NCBI GenBank assembly: GCA_028825475.1
Contig: JAPKAB010000004.1
Coordinates: 1 to 64,000, forward strand
Direction: 5' to 3'
Length of the DNA: 64,000 nucleotides
Origin: Ascidiaceihabitans sp.
GTDB lineage: Bacteria; Pseudomonadota; Alphaproteobacteria; Rhodobacterales; Rhodobacteraceae
Numbering within the stretch: the stretch's first letter is position 1; each line of letters begins with the position of its first letter. A program made the translations under genes and the position numbers. This document shows, piece after piece, positions 28,568 through 37,964 of the stretch. Below the pieces are notes generated by a model. That model made no database searches. It was not told where the DNA came from and saw only the letters and a list, made by a program, of their open reading frames with translations.

Positions 28568-30048
28568 TGGCTAAACAACCAAACATCATATTGATCTTCA
28601 CGGACAATCAACAAGCATCAACGCTTGGTTGCTACGGCAACTCTGAAATTCATACGCCCCATCTGGATGCCCTATCTGAACACGGCGTGACATTTGATAA
28701 CGCATTCTGCCCGAACGGTTTTTGTTCTCCCTGCCGCGCATCTGTCCTGACCGGTAAATTACCATCGCAGCATGGCGTACATGCATGGCTCGATGACCGA
28801 AAAAGCGCCGAATGGCCCAGCAGCTGGCATGCATTGGACGGCTTAAACACATTGCCCAAAGCACTTAAGTCCGAAGGCTATGCAACTGCATTGATTGGGA
28901 AATACCATCTGGGCCAACCAACTTCACCTGCTGAAGGTTTTGATAATTGGGTCACGCTGGAAGATGGCCATGTGCGAAGCTTTTACCGAAATAAAATTTT
29001 CGACAATGGAGCGGTTTATGACCAACCAGGACACTCTGTTGATTTTTTCACAGACAAAGGCGTGGAATTCATCGAAGAGCAAACAACGGCAAAGACGCCC
29101 TTCTTTCTATACCTGCCCTACCCGGCACCGTATGGTCACTGGCCTGCGACGAAGGAAACGGACGAAAACCGACACACCGCGCGTTACGCGGATTGCCCAA
29201 TGCATTCGATCCCTCGTTCAGGGCTAAGCAAAGCTGCCGTCGACGGGTTTATGCTGCGCAACAACGAAACGTCCGCGCATTTGGATTTTTCGATGCTGAT
29301 GCGGGCCCCCAATGATCTTGGGACATTGCGCAATTTCTACAGCCAAATTTCCATGGTGGATGACGGCGTGGGCAAGATTGTCGCGACGCTAGATAGATTG
29401 GGAATTGCTGATGATACCTTGCTGATCTTTACCACCGATCACGGTTTGTCTACTGGCGAACACGGCTTTTGGGGACATGGTGCCGCTACGCTTCCATCGA
29501 ACCTGCACCGGGCGGCCCATTCGATACCGATGATCATGCATCAACCGGGTCTTACAGCCAAAGGTTTACGCACAAAGCTTATGGTCTCTGGTATGGATGT
29601 TTTCGCAACAGTTTTGGATCATGCAGGCATCCGGCAAGATGATAGTACTGTACCTAGCCGATCATTACTGCCCATTATTAGTGGCACAGACCTTAGCAAC
29701 TGGGGTGCTGATGTGGTGTATTCTGAGCAAGAAGAAACCCGGGTTATTCGCACCCCAAAATGGGCGTATTTTAAGCGATTCAACACTTTGAATACGGTGT
29801 TTGAAGATGAACTTTTCGATGTAGAACATGACCCTGGCGAGACAATAAACCACGCTGGAGATCCCGCATTCGCTCAGATCAAACAAGTTCTAGATGACCA
29901 ACTTACCGCATTCTTCGACACGTACGCAGAAGACCACGCTGATCTATGGAAAGGCGGCGTACCACTGCAGCAAAGCACCCGTCAAAAACACTGGTCAGAA
30001 GCATGGGGAGAAAGCTGGCAGCCAGTTTTTAGCTATGAGCAGAACTAA
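28567..30048 (+). CDS. Type I sulfatase in FGE operon
   Basis: 494 aa from the ATG at 28567; a longer frame back to 28396 lies inside the TetR gene and is not used. The formylglycine motif is C53-S-P-C-R57 in GFCSPCRASVLTGKLP. Metal ligands: FTDNQQ near residue 11 and FTTDHGLSTGEHG near 296. No signal peptide, so cytosolic. It hydrolyses a sulfate ester of unknown nature. It is translationally coupled to the upstream TetR gene and overlaps the FGE gene by 14 nt, making a compact sulfatase-maturase operon. Confidence 0.9.
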   Translation: MAKQPNIILIFTDNQQASTLGCYGNSEIHTPHLDALSEHGVTFDNAFCPNGFCSPCRASVLTGKLPSQHGVHAWLDDRKSAEWPSSWHALDGLNTLPKALKSEGYATALIGKYHLGQPTSPAEGFDNWVTLEDGHVRSFYRNKIFDNGAVYDQPGHSVDFFTDKGVEFIEEQTTAKTPFFLYLPYPAPYGHWPATKETDENRHTARYADCPMHSIPRSGLSKAAVDGFMLRNNETSAHLDFSMLMRAPNDLGTLRNFYSQISMVDDGVGKIVATLDRLGIADDTLLIFTTDHGLSTGEHGFWGHGAATLPSNLHRAAHSIPMIMHQPGLTAKGLRTKLMVSGMDVFATVLDHAGIRQDDSTVPSRSLLPIISGTDLSNWGADVVYSEQEETRVIRTPKWAYFKRFNTLNTVFEDELFDVEHDPGETINHAGDPAFAQIKQVLDDQLTAFFDTYAEDHADLWKGGVPLQQSTRQKHWSEAWGESWQPVFSYEQN

Positions 30049-31177
30049 GCCCTGCTGCGCGCCAAAACCGACAAACACGCGTGCACATCAATTAAACAAA
30101 CGGGTTTTGCCCTCTGAAAATCCGCCAGATCATAGTTTAATATCCTTGCCTGCCGGAACATTTACGATGGGGGCAAACGATGGCCCGCACCCCGAAGATG
30201 GCGAAGGTCCACCACGATCCGTGACACTGGATGCCTTTTCGATCGCATCTTTGACCGTTACAAACGCACAGTTCCAAGAATTTGTACGGCAAACAATGTA
30301 CAAGACTGTCGCAGAAGAACACGGTACTTCATTTGTTTTCGATATGCTTTTACCGGACGGTGCCGTTAAAAATATATCAGCGATCCAAGCGTATTGGTGG
30401 ATAGAAGTTTCCAATGCATGTTGGAACCTGCCCGAAGGACCGCAAGGTGATGGTGTCAAACATCGATTAAGTCACCCCGTCGTTCATATCGCTTTGCGAG
30501 ATGCAATTGCCTATTGTGATTGGGCTGGGGTTGGATTGCCATCCGAAGCGCAATGGGAATATGCAGCCCGAGGCGGGCTTGAAGGTAAACCCTTTCCCTG
30601 GGGAGATACATTAGAAGCTGATGCTCAGCATCAATCGAACGTCTGGCAAGGCACTTTTCCTCATACGAACACGGCAGACGACGGCTTCGTCGGCACAGCG
30701 CCTTCAAAATGTTATGCGCCAAACGGGTTCGACCTCTACGCCATGACTGGAAATGTTTGGGAATGGACCTTGGACCGTTTTACGGCGTTACATTCGCCGC
30801 GCCCACAAATCAATCCACAAGGCCCCTTAAATGGCAATCGCGCCGTTGCTAAAGGTGGTTCATACCTGTGCCATGCATCCTACTGTCATCGCTACCGCAC
30901 GTCATCACGTCAGGCGCTTGATCCATTTACAACTGCAGGGAACCTTGGATTCCGCGTTACTAGGTATGAACATTTAACGATCTACAAATCAGCACTTAAA
31001 ATGAAATCGGCCGCCCGATCTGCAATCATCATGGTTGGAGCGTTTGTATTGCCCGAAACCAAAGCGGGCATGACAGAACAATCAGCCACCCGCAGGCCTT
31101 CGATCCCGTTCACACGTAGTTCAAGATCGACAACCGCACTCGGCGTGGGCCCCATTCTACAGGTGCCCGCTGGATGA
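30035..31177 (+). CDS. Formylglycine-generating enzyme (SUMF1/FGE family)
   Basis: About 380 aa from the ATG at 30035, overlapping the sulfatase end by 14 nt. The FGE fold spans residues about 30-313: FTMGANDGPHPEDGEGP, GLPSEAQWEYAARGG, GNVWEWTLDRF and GFRVTR. The two copper-binding active-site cysteines of aerobic FGE are present as C279 and C284 in GGSYLCHASYCHRYR, the same spacing as human C336/C341. It oxidises the sulfatase motif cysteine to formylglycine using O2. The normal fold ends near base 30970; the frame then runs on through about 65 codons antisense to the GMC gene, so the stop appears to have been lost or the tail is non-functional. Confidence 0.9.
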   Translation: MSRTKPCCAPKPTNTRAHQLNKRVLPSENPPDHSLISLPAGTFTMGANDGPHPEDGEGPPRSVTLDAFSIASLTVTNAQFQEFVRQTMYKTVAEEHGTSFVFDMLLPDGAVKNISAIQAYWWIEVSNACWNLPEGPQGDGVKHRLSHPVVHIALRDAIAYCDWAGVGLPSEAQWEYAARGGLEGKPFPWGDTLEADAQHQSNVWQGTFPHTNTADDGFVGTAPSKCYAPNGFDLYAMTGNVWEWTLDRFTALHSPRPQINPQGPLNGNRAVAKGGSYLCHASYCHRYRTSSRQALDPFTTAGNLGFRVTRYEHLTIYKSALKMKSAARSAIIMVGAFVLPETKAGMTEQSATRRPSIPFTRSSRSTTALGVGPILQVPAG

Positions 31178-32586
31178 AAAATCGTGCGCGCCTGCTCACG
31201 GATAGCATCGTCCAACCTGTTTGATCCCACCTTTGAACCAATGTCGGGGCCGGGCCAAACCTCGTTTCCGATAATATCTTTCAGTTCGGGTTGTTCATAA
31301 ATTTTTCGGGCCAGCCGCACCCCTCGACGCAGTGTGTCCATATCCTCTTCTTCAGCTAGAATATTGGAGTAAAACTTGGGTGCTTCGCTTGGGTCTTTGG
31401 ACCTTAATCCCAACCTGCCTCTCGACTTTGGTCGCATCGTCATCGGGTGAATCTGCATCGCATGATACCCTAACGGTGCCTCCCCTGGTCCACCCGGGGC
31501 AAACGGAGCAAAATTATACTGAACGTCCGGCCGACCTGAACCGCTGGTGTCAACACAGGCACCAGCCTGAAGTAAGTTAGAGGTAAGCAACCCCTTCCCA
31601 AAAGCAAAATAGTCAATTCCATGCTTCAAAGCAGCTAGGCCCCGATCCGCACCATGCAAGCCTGTCGCTTTAGCCAACCGACGTGTTACTGGTGCACCGA
31701 CATGATCTTGATAATTTTGGCCAACTTCTTCCGCCTCGTGAACGATTTCGACCCCATGTCGCTCCATTTCATCGCGCGGACCGATTCCAGAAAGCATCAA
31801 TAGCTTCGGACTATGGAAGCTTCCTGCCGTAAGGATTATTTCTCGGTTTGCGCGGATCACAACCTCTTTGCCGTTTATATCTCTGGCCTCGACTGCCACT
31901 GCGCGGCGATCCTCTATTCGCAATCGACAAGCAAGATATCCGGTCAATACAGTGAGGTTCTCGCGATCAACTTCGGGTTTCAAAAAACAATGCGCCGCGG
32001 ATTGGCGCTGGCCATCATGCGCAGTAACTTGGTACCAACCTGCGCCCTCTTGCTTTGCGCCATTGAAGTCATCAGTTCGTGTGACACCCGCAGAAATTGT
32101 CGCTTCAATAACCTTATAGCCGATTGGATGCGCAGCCGAAGGATCGTCGACAACCAGCTTACCATTTTGCCCATGATATTCATTATCAATACGGGTGTTC
32201 GCCTCTTGACGACGAAACACTGGCAAAACGTCTTTGTAAGCCCAGCCAGTGCAACCATGGACATCGGCCCAATCATCATAATCTTGGTGCTGTCCACGCA
32301 TGTAGATCATTCCATTCACAGATGAACCACCGCCCAAAACCTTACCTTGTGGCACAGGGAATGGTTTCCCACCTAACGAACCATCCGGTTCGGAAACCAC
32401 AGCATCGCTGTCTCTACCTTGAAGAGCTTTAAAGAATGTTGCTGGGATGTGAATCCAGCGATTGGTATCGCGCTGTCCGCGTTCGAGTAACGCAACAGAG
32501 CCTCCGCTTTCGGCTGCCAATCGTGCGGCCAAAACGCAACCTGCAGCCCCACCGCCAACGATTACATAATCAAATTCGGTTTTCAT
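30982..32586 (-). CDS. GMC family FAD-dependent oxidoreductase (choline dehydrogenase-like)
   Basis: About 534 aa. The N-terminal FAD motif VIVGGGAAGCVLAARLA (residues about 9-25), the GMC signature GGGSSVNGMIYMRG and the C-terminal HPAGTCRMG and NTNAPTMMIADRAAD segments are all present. The family oxidises primary alcohols such as choline. I use the ATG at 32586 (AGGG about 9 nt upstream) rather than the in-frame ATG five codons earlier. It is convergent with FGE and its last 196 bp are overlapped by the FGE frame on the other strand. It lies about 110 bp downstream of the interrupted SDR, same strand. It probably oxidises an alcohol in the same pathway. Confidence 0.9.
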   Translation of the reverse strand: MKTEFDYVIVGGGAAGCVLAARLAAESGGSVALLERGQRDTNRWIHIPATFFKALQGRDSDAVVSEPDGSLGGKPFPVPQGKVLGGGSSVNGMIYMRGQHQDYDDWADVHGCTGWAYKDVLPVFRRQEANTRIDNEYHGQNGKLVVDDPSAAHPIGYKVIEATISAGVTRTDDFNGAKQEGAGWYQVTAHDGQRQSAAHCFLKPEVDRENLTVLTGYLACRLRIEDRRAVAVEARDINGKEVVIRANREIILTAGSFHSPKLLMLSGIGPRDEMERHGVEIVHEAEEVGQNYQDHVGAPVTRRLAKATGLHGADRGLAALKHGIDYFAFGKGLLTSNLLQAGACVDTSGSGRPDVQYNFAPFAPGGPGEAPLGYHAMQIHPMTMRPKSRGRLGLRSKDPSEAPKFYSNILAEEEDMDTLRRGVRLARKIYEQPELKDIIGNEVWPGPDIGSKVGSNRLDDAIREQARTIFHPAGTCRMGPTPSAVVDLELRVNGIEGLRVADCSVMPALVSGNTNAPTMMIADRAADFILSADL

Positions 32587-32696
32587 GTGCTGCCCTTTCA
32601 TCCAAAATTATGCCCCTTGCATCATTTGAAGAATAACGGAAAGGCACATCCATTCCAAACGTCTTATTTTTCATTAGAAGTAAGCCATCATAGGTT

Positions 32697-33467
32697 TTAT
32701 AAGGATAATCCCAATGCTGTGCTCTTCACCATGGCAGAAACACCACCGTCAACCAAAACGTCCTCACCTTTAATCCAGCTACTATCTTCGCCCGCAAGAA
32801 ACGCAATAACGCGCGCCACCTACTCTGGCTTGCCAGCCCGCCCTGGCAAAGCAATTGCTTCAGCTGCACGTTCGCCTAAAGCTGCCATGAAATCATCCAA
32901 AATATCCGTAGCAACAGGCGCAGGACTGACAGAGTTTATACGGATATCTCTAGAAAGAAGCCGTTTGGTCAATGACTTGGTGTAAGCAATTACAGCTTCC
33001 TTTGAGAGATTGTATGCCCGTTTTGGATCAATATCACGTTGCGCCAAAAACGTTGGCAAACCATCAGGGTGTTCTAAATCCAACAACGCCTTTACCTCTT
33101 TGATATTCTCCTGCCACATAAGCCCTGCGCGACTTGCCGTACTCACAATGCGTGCGCCATCATTCAGTTTGGGCAGCATCTGGCGCGTGACCTCGCGCAG
33201 GCCAAATATATTGACGCTAAGCAACTGAATTTGGTTGTCCATGCGTGGAGGTAATCCGGCGTTATTGATGAGTACATCAAATGACCCCTCAAGCTTTTCG
33301 CATACAGCCTTAATCGCTTCCATATTTGCCAAATCAACCTGATGCCATTCTTCAACGTTTGCAGGCTCAACGATGTCCAAGGCATGAACTTCATGGCCAC
33401 CCTTTTTGAGAATACGAACCGTTTCCGCACCGATCCCCGTTGCAGCACCTGTTATAACGACACGCAT
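32697..33467 (-). pseudogene. Short-chain dehydrogenase interrupted by one amber codon
   Basis: The frame starting at 33467 has the SDR motifs TGAATGIG (residues 6-13), NNAG (68-71) and Y152-x3-K156, but meets TAG at 32820-32822 after 215 codons. The same frame then continues for 40 codons to TAA at 32697 and encodes the missing C-terminus (AFLAGEDSSWIKGEDVLVDGG), which aligns with the intact paralogue at 19793. The stop aligns with a glutamate codon there, so one change GAG to TAG explains it. The truncated protein lacks the last helix and the DGG dimer motif and is probably inactive, unless the stop is read through or is a base error. It lies 23 bp downstream of the second P450. Confidence 0.85.
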
Positions 33468-33490
33468 AGTCGCACTCCTTTTATGTTTGA

Positions 33491-34663
33491 CTAAATAAGA
33501 ATGCGGACATTTAGTTTTGAGAACGCACAGATAGAATTGTTCATGGCGACAGTCGGTTTATCGATTTTGATTTCAGCCATTTGCTGTGTCATCGACAGGA
33601 TAAGACATTCGATTTCCAGCAGGGCCAGATGCATGCCAGCGCACATGTGAATTCCCGCTCCAAAGGCTAAATGCCGCCTTGCATTGCGCCTCCCGATATC
33701 AAATTGGTCTGCTTGCGAAAACACGGATTCATCACGGTTCGCAGATGCATAAAGCATCATCACGCGCGCCCCCTTCGGGATTTGATGCCCCTCAAGCTCG
33801 ACATTTTCAGAAGTATGACGACTGAACGAGCGGATCGGCGTTCCTATCCGGATCGCTTCATGGGCCGCGTTTAGCGCAAGAGAGGGGTCATCCCTAAGTT
33901 TCTGCCATGTGTCGGGATTTGACCCTGCATGAAAGATGAAATGTCCAATTGCTGAGATCGTCGTGTCTAAACTTGGATTGATATAATCCCTAATAGCAAA
34001 GGGAACAATCTCAGGGTCTATTTCTCCCCGCGCTGCCATTTCAGTGATCCTGTGTGACCAACTACCCAGCTTCAACGTTTCTGGCCTTACTTCTTTTGCG
34101 ATAAAATCTTTCATTTGCGCAATCACGGGGCGCGCTGCTTGGCCCCGTGCATTCTGGATCCCTTGCATATCGAAGGCTGCACTGGCCCATTTCAGCATGT
34201 TCTCGCGACCAAAATCGGGCAAGCCAATCAAGTCCCGAACAACAGTGAGAGGTAATGGCTGTGCAAGGTCGGTGATCGCTTCAAAGCTCCCCTTACGCAC
34301 ACAGGCCGCAGCAATATCATCGGCGACACTTTGAATATGCGGCCTTAGGGTTTCCACATTGTCGCGCAATAGCGGTGGCAAAATTGCGCCGCGCAATTCT
34401 GTGTGGCGTGGCTGGTCAGAGGCTACGGTGTTGCCTCGTTGATGGGTACAGCCATACTCATCAGCAGCAGCTCCAAGACTCGAAATGTACGTTTCATGGT
34501 CACGCAAACCGTTGCGAACCGCATCATATTGGGTGAAAGCGTAGTTTCCCAAAGCCTCCATCCAAACGACGGGACCTAAATCACGTAACCGCGCATAATG
34601 AGGCCAAGGATTTAGTATAACGTCATCGTCATACAGGTCTATCGGGTCACTTGGAAAGTTCAA
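33491..34663 (-). CDS. Cytochrome P450 (stand-alone)
   Basis: 390 aa, soluble bacterial P450. Heme ligand is C341 in LAFGAGIHMCAG; the K-helix ExxR is in HEAIRIG; the I-helix reads NPSLDTTIS, the same unusual form as the fused P450 at 20596, and N-termini match too (DPxxxYxxxRDLGPVV). It is thus a paralogue of the P450 domain of that fusion but lacks a reductase. No ferredoxin gene is next to it, so electrons must come from elsewhere, possibly from the fused reductase. Upstream gene spacing suggests it starts the leftward unit P450-SDR-GMC. Confidence 0.9.
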   Translation of the reverse strand: MNFPSDPIDLYDDDVILNPWPHYARLRDLGPVVWMEALGNYAFTQYDAVRNGLRDHETYISSLGAAADEYGCTHQRGNTVASDQPRHTELRGAILPPLLRDNVETLRPHIQSVADDIAAACVRKGSFEAITDLAQPLPLTVVRDLIGLPDFGRENMLKWASAAFDMQGIQNARGQAARPVIAQMKDFIAKEVRPETLKLGSWSHRITEMAARGEIDPEIVPFAIRDYINPSLDTTISAIGHFIFHAGSNPDTWQKLRDDPSLALNAAHEAIRIGTPIRSFSRHTSENVELEGHQIPKGARVMMLYASANRDESVFSQADQFDIGRRNARRHLAFGAGIHMCAGMHLALLEIECLILSMTQQMAEIKIDKPTVAMNNSICAFSKLNVRILI

Positions 34664-34871
34664 ATCTAACGCCTCTCAGCTCACATTCATCATACACGCA
34701 AGGCGAACACGGGAACCTTTTGGCCTGATGAAATCAGAGTGTTTCACTCCGTTTATTAAAACAAGCTGCTTTGCAGTTTAATGCAAGCAAGTGCAAAGAT
34801 AGTACTCTCAACCAACGCCATTTTTTCGTCATAGCTTCAAATTGACGACGCATTGGAAGGCAGGGTTCCAG

Positions 34872-35915
34872 TCATCTAAGCACACTTAAAACGTCTTCTG
34901 CTGCGGCCAAAGCCCCCTCAATATACCCACCAAACTCAGACGCGACTTCGGTTCCTGCAAAATGTAACGCCCCATCAAATTGGTTGGTCATCACTTCCGG
35001 TAACCCATATGTTGGGTGTGCATAAATTGGGTCTTTATCTGCTTGAGTCGCTGTATGAGGATCAACCGCCCAATCCTTTACATATAGTTCATTCATTTCA
35101 GCTGATTCAGGACCAAATAAGCGAATAAATTGTGCTTTCAGGTGTTGTTTCAGAAGATGCTCGTCCACACGTCCTGCTGGTGGCACTCCAATAAATCCAA
35201 ACAAAGCGTATGGCCCGCCGTTATGTGGTGATGCATCATGTATTTCCACCATTGGGCCCATGCGGCTCATAGCATCGCCAGACAGCCCTTGGTTTCGCCA
35301 GAATGGAGTGTCATAGACAGCAACCGCTTTTGCCTGCCCCGCCATCCAAGTCGAAACCTTCGTCATGGCATCATTGGTTAAGGTTGGCAGCGGCGGGTTG
35401 AATTCGATCGTTGCAGCGATACGCGGAGGCAAGGCAAGCACAACTTGGTCAGCATAGATCTGTTCACCACCTTTAAGGGTCGCAATACAGCCCTGCGCCG
35501 TTTTCTCAAGTTTCATTACTACCGAATTCAGTCGTTTGCGTTTGTCTGGAATTTGGTCAGCCAATAAGTTGGTGAGCTTCCCAAACCCACCTTCGAGACG
35601 CCAAGAACCCTCCATCAATGAATGTCCACGACCTTTCTGCACTTGACCCATCTCATTTTCTTGCATGAGATATCCATCGGAATACTGTTTAAATTTCAGA
35701 AGGTTAAAGCGTTTTATTAATCCAAAAATACGCGACTGACCCGACCAAAACCACGCAGGCCCCAAATCAAAATAACCATCCTCAAGATGCTCGGTCAGGA
35801 TCCGCCCACCAAAGCGCTCGCGCGCCTCAACCAAAACATAGTCGCGGCCTTGCGCTTCTAACGCCTCAGCAAGTGCGAGACCTGAAAGACCACCACCAAC
35901 AATCAGCGTTTTCAT
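34872..35915 (-). CDS. Flavin-containing amine oxidase (MAO family)
   Basis: About 347 aa. FAD-binding [13 protein letters not shown] at the N-terminus followed by [11 protein letters not shown], and the C-terminal [25 protein letters not shown] segment typical of monoamine oxidase-like flavoproteins. It oxidises amines or other donors; substrate unknown. The ATG at 35915 overlaps the cupin gene's stop (ATGA), which fixes this start over the longer frame to 35960. It is shorter than eukaryotic MAO and lacks a membrane tail, so it is cytosolic. Confidence 0.85.
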   Translation of the reverse strand: MKTLIVGGGLSGLALAEALEAQGRDYVLVEARERFGGRILTEHLEDGYFDLGPAWFWSGQSRIFGLIKRFNLLKFKQYSDGYLMQENEMGQVQKGRGHSLMEGSWRLEGGFGKLTNLLADQIPDKRKRLNSVVMKLEKTAQGCIATLKGGEQIYADQVVLALPPRIAATIEFNPPLPTLTNDAMTKVSTWMAGQAKAVAVYDTPFWRNQGLSGDAMSRMGPMVEIHDASPHNGGPYALFGFIGVPPAGRVDEHLLKQHLKAQFIRLFGPESAEMNELYVKDWAVDPHTATQADKDPIYAHPTYGLPEVMTNQFDGALHFAGTEVASEFGGYIEGALAAAEDVLSVLR

Positions 35916-36580
35916 AACAAGGGTGGCTTTGCGTGCGTCAGATGGCCTGTTTTGATCCAAACTTTTGCCCCACTGTCACCCGCTACAGCGTCCAAATCTT
36001 GCCCAGAAGGCAGCCGCAGCCACGCGCCTTTGCTAAGTGTTTCCCCGTTTTCAACAATGGATCCCGCAATCACTAGCATTTCAATGCCACCCGAATCTGT
36101 GTTTTCCAACATAACCCCTGCATCAAGCTCACTATAGGAAACGGTTTCTTGCGCATCGCGGTGCAATTGCGCAGTTGCGATCCCGTTTATGGGCTTCGCG
36201 CATTCATCTGCCATCGTCTTGTGAAATTGATTGCGATCTTCCATGTCGAACTGCCACAACTTCACGAAAATTGTGCACCCCATCGAGGACCTCGGTGTAT
36301 GCGCAGTCGTTGGCGGATTGCGCACATAAGTTCCTGCTGGAAAATCACCATATTCGTCCTGAAACACACCATCCAGAACAATAAATTCTTCCCCTCCGGC
36401 ATGAGTATGTTCGGAAAACTGACTGCCCTGTGCAAAACGTACAATCGTTGTCGCGCGCGCCACTTCGCCTCCGATACGATCAAGCATCCGCCGTTCAATG
36501 CCAGCGACGGGCGACGAAGCCCACTCAATGTTCTCAGAATGAACCACGACACGTTTTTTAAAGTCTGCGTTAAGTTCCAT
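35912..36580 (-). CDS. Double-cupin protein (ChrR cupin domain)
   Basis: 222 aa with two cupin halves. The first (residues about 20-115) has the histidine-rich motif [22 protein letters not shown] and the [14 protein letters not shown] second motif, as in the ChrR anti-sigma cupin domain; the second (about 130-215) is degenerate ([19 protein letters not shown]). There is no N-terminal zinc anti-sigma domain, so this is an enzyme or sensor-like cupin rather than a true ChrR. Metal binding at the first site is expected. It is translationally coupled to the amine oxidase. Confidence 0.8.
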   Translation of the reverse strand: MELNADFKKRVVVHSENIEWASSPVAGIERRMLDRIGGEVARATTIVRFAQGSQFSEHTHAGGEEFIVLDGVFQDEYGDFPAGTYVRNPPTTAHTPRSSMGCTIFVKLWQFDMEDRNQFHKTMADECAKPINGIATAQLHRDAQETVSYSELDAGVMLENTDSGGIEMLVIAGSIVENGETLSKGAWLRLPSGQDLDAVAGDSGAKVWIKTGHLTHAKPPLL

Positions 36581-36780
36581 ATAATGGCCCTTTCAGGAGA
36601 ATTGGTTTGCACGAATTCATGTATTTACTCTGTTTGGTCAATACAATGAATGGAATCTCAAAGCAGTTGCGTTTCTTTTCCCCAAGGTCGCGGCGTGAGA
36701 CAAAACTCCTTGAAACCGTAAATTGACATCTGAACCCGGGTAGAGGACGCAAGAAGCAATCGAACAACAGGGCACGCGAA

Positions 36781-37105
36781 ATGCTATTGGACATCAACCT
36801 ACCCTTGATCCTCATTGCAGCTTTTGTGGCTGGTGCAAGCCCTGGTCCAGCAACTCTTGCCATTGCTGGCACCTCAATGGCCTCAGGCAGGACATCAGGA
36901 TTGGTTTTGGCTTCCGGAATAACCACAGGTTATCTGTGCCGTAGGAATTCAAAGCTTTTTCGTCTTTCATGGGTATGCCGTTTTGTTTTCTTCTAAAACC
37001 ATGACTGAACTCTATCTGCGCTTACGTCCGTGGTTCGAGGGTGCTTTTGCAATTGGGTTTGGTGCTGCCAGTTTCAAAATCCTGACAGCAAAGCTTCAAT
37101 CCTAG
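36781..37105 (+). pseudogene. LysE family exporter remnant with internal deletion
   Basis: The first about 57 codons encode a typical LysE/RhtB N-terminus (hydrophobic segment, then AGASPGPATLAIAGTSMASG), after which the frame is lost. In another frame the C-terminal part is readable up to TAG at 37103: HGYAVLFSSKTM, then RPWFEGAFAIGFGAASFKIL. Intact members are about 205 aa, so roughly half of the gene has been deleted. It no longer encodes a functional amino-acid exporter. Confidence 0.85.
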
Positions 37106-37157
37106 CTTTTGACCTTTTGTTCATTCAGTCGCGTCACAGAAATCCAAAGCGTCCGGT

Positions 37158-37877
37158 TCAGCCAAGGCGATCTTTGTAACGGGACACATCACCTTCAAAA
37201 TGGACATGTCTGCGGCGAAATGAAGAGCCAACTATACGTTCCGGTGCGCTAATGCGGTCCATACGGAAATGGCGAAAACCATCGCGCTCAGGGTCCCAAG
37301 CCACCAAATACCACAGCGGTTGCAAGATAAGCATGGCTTGGGGTTCCACCTTACGGCGTGTCATGGCCCCTTTTGCATCGCGGTAATCAAACTGCATCAG
37401 GCTTTGCCCTAAGAACGCTTCTTCGAATGCCGGTAACAATGCTGGGTCAATGTCACCAAGGTCAGGCAAATCTTGGTTCGGTGAAATTCGACCGATGTGG
37501 AGACACTCAAGAAAACGGCGCAAATCGCGGACCTTGTCTGAAGGCAGTGACTTTTCGATCTTGGCAAGCCCCGCATCCGCCAAATCAGAAAATGGCAGAC
37601 TATGGGCTGCCCGCATCGCGGCAACGCTGATCAATAAGGCAAACACTTCCCCAACAGACAAGCGCGCGGATGTCTGCATGGATTGTGGATCAAGCTGAAG
37701 CCCACCACCGGGACCACTTTCAGAATAAATAACAAAACCATCATCACGTAGTGCCGATATATCACGCAAGACAGTACGCCGTGACGCGCCCACCTCTTGG
37801 GCAAGCTCATCAATGGTTGCCATTCCGTTGCGCCGCAGCGTGCGAACGATGATGTCATGTCGTTGTCTGATGTTCAT
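37158..37877 (-). CDS. WYL-domain helix-turn-helix regulator (YafY-like)
   Basis: About 239 aa from the ATG at 37877 (MNIRQRHDII); a longer frame to 37952 would run into the promoter gap. An N-terminal HTH of the DeoR/HTH_11 type (IDELAQEVGASRRTVLRDISALRDDGF) is followed by a WYL domain with LWYLVAWDPERDGFRHFRMDRI. WYL domains bind nucleic acid or small ligands. It is divergent from ridA over an 87-bp gap and is likely to control it. Confidence 0.9.
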   Translation of the reverse strand: MNIRQRHDIIVRTLRRNGMATIDELAQEVGASRRTVLRDISALRDDGFVIYSESGPGGGLQLDPQSMQTSARLSVGEVFALLISVAAMRAAHSLPFSDLADAGLAKIEKSLPSDKVRDLRRFLECLHIGRISPNQDLPDLGDIDPALLPAFEEAFLGQSLMQFDYRDAKGAMTRRKVEPQAMLILQPLWYLVAWDPERDGFRHFRMDRISAPERIVGSSFRRRHVHFEGDVSRYKDRLG

Positions 37878-37964
37878 TTCATCATCATAGTGCAATTGGT
37901 GACAATATTTGGCATTAATTAATTTTAGGAAGGTTTCAGGACAAATCAACAAAGGAAATGATCG

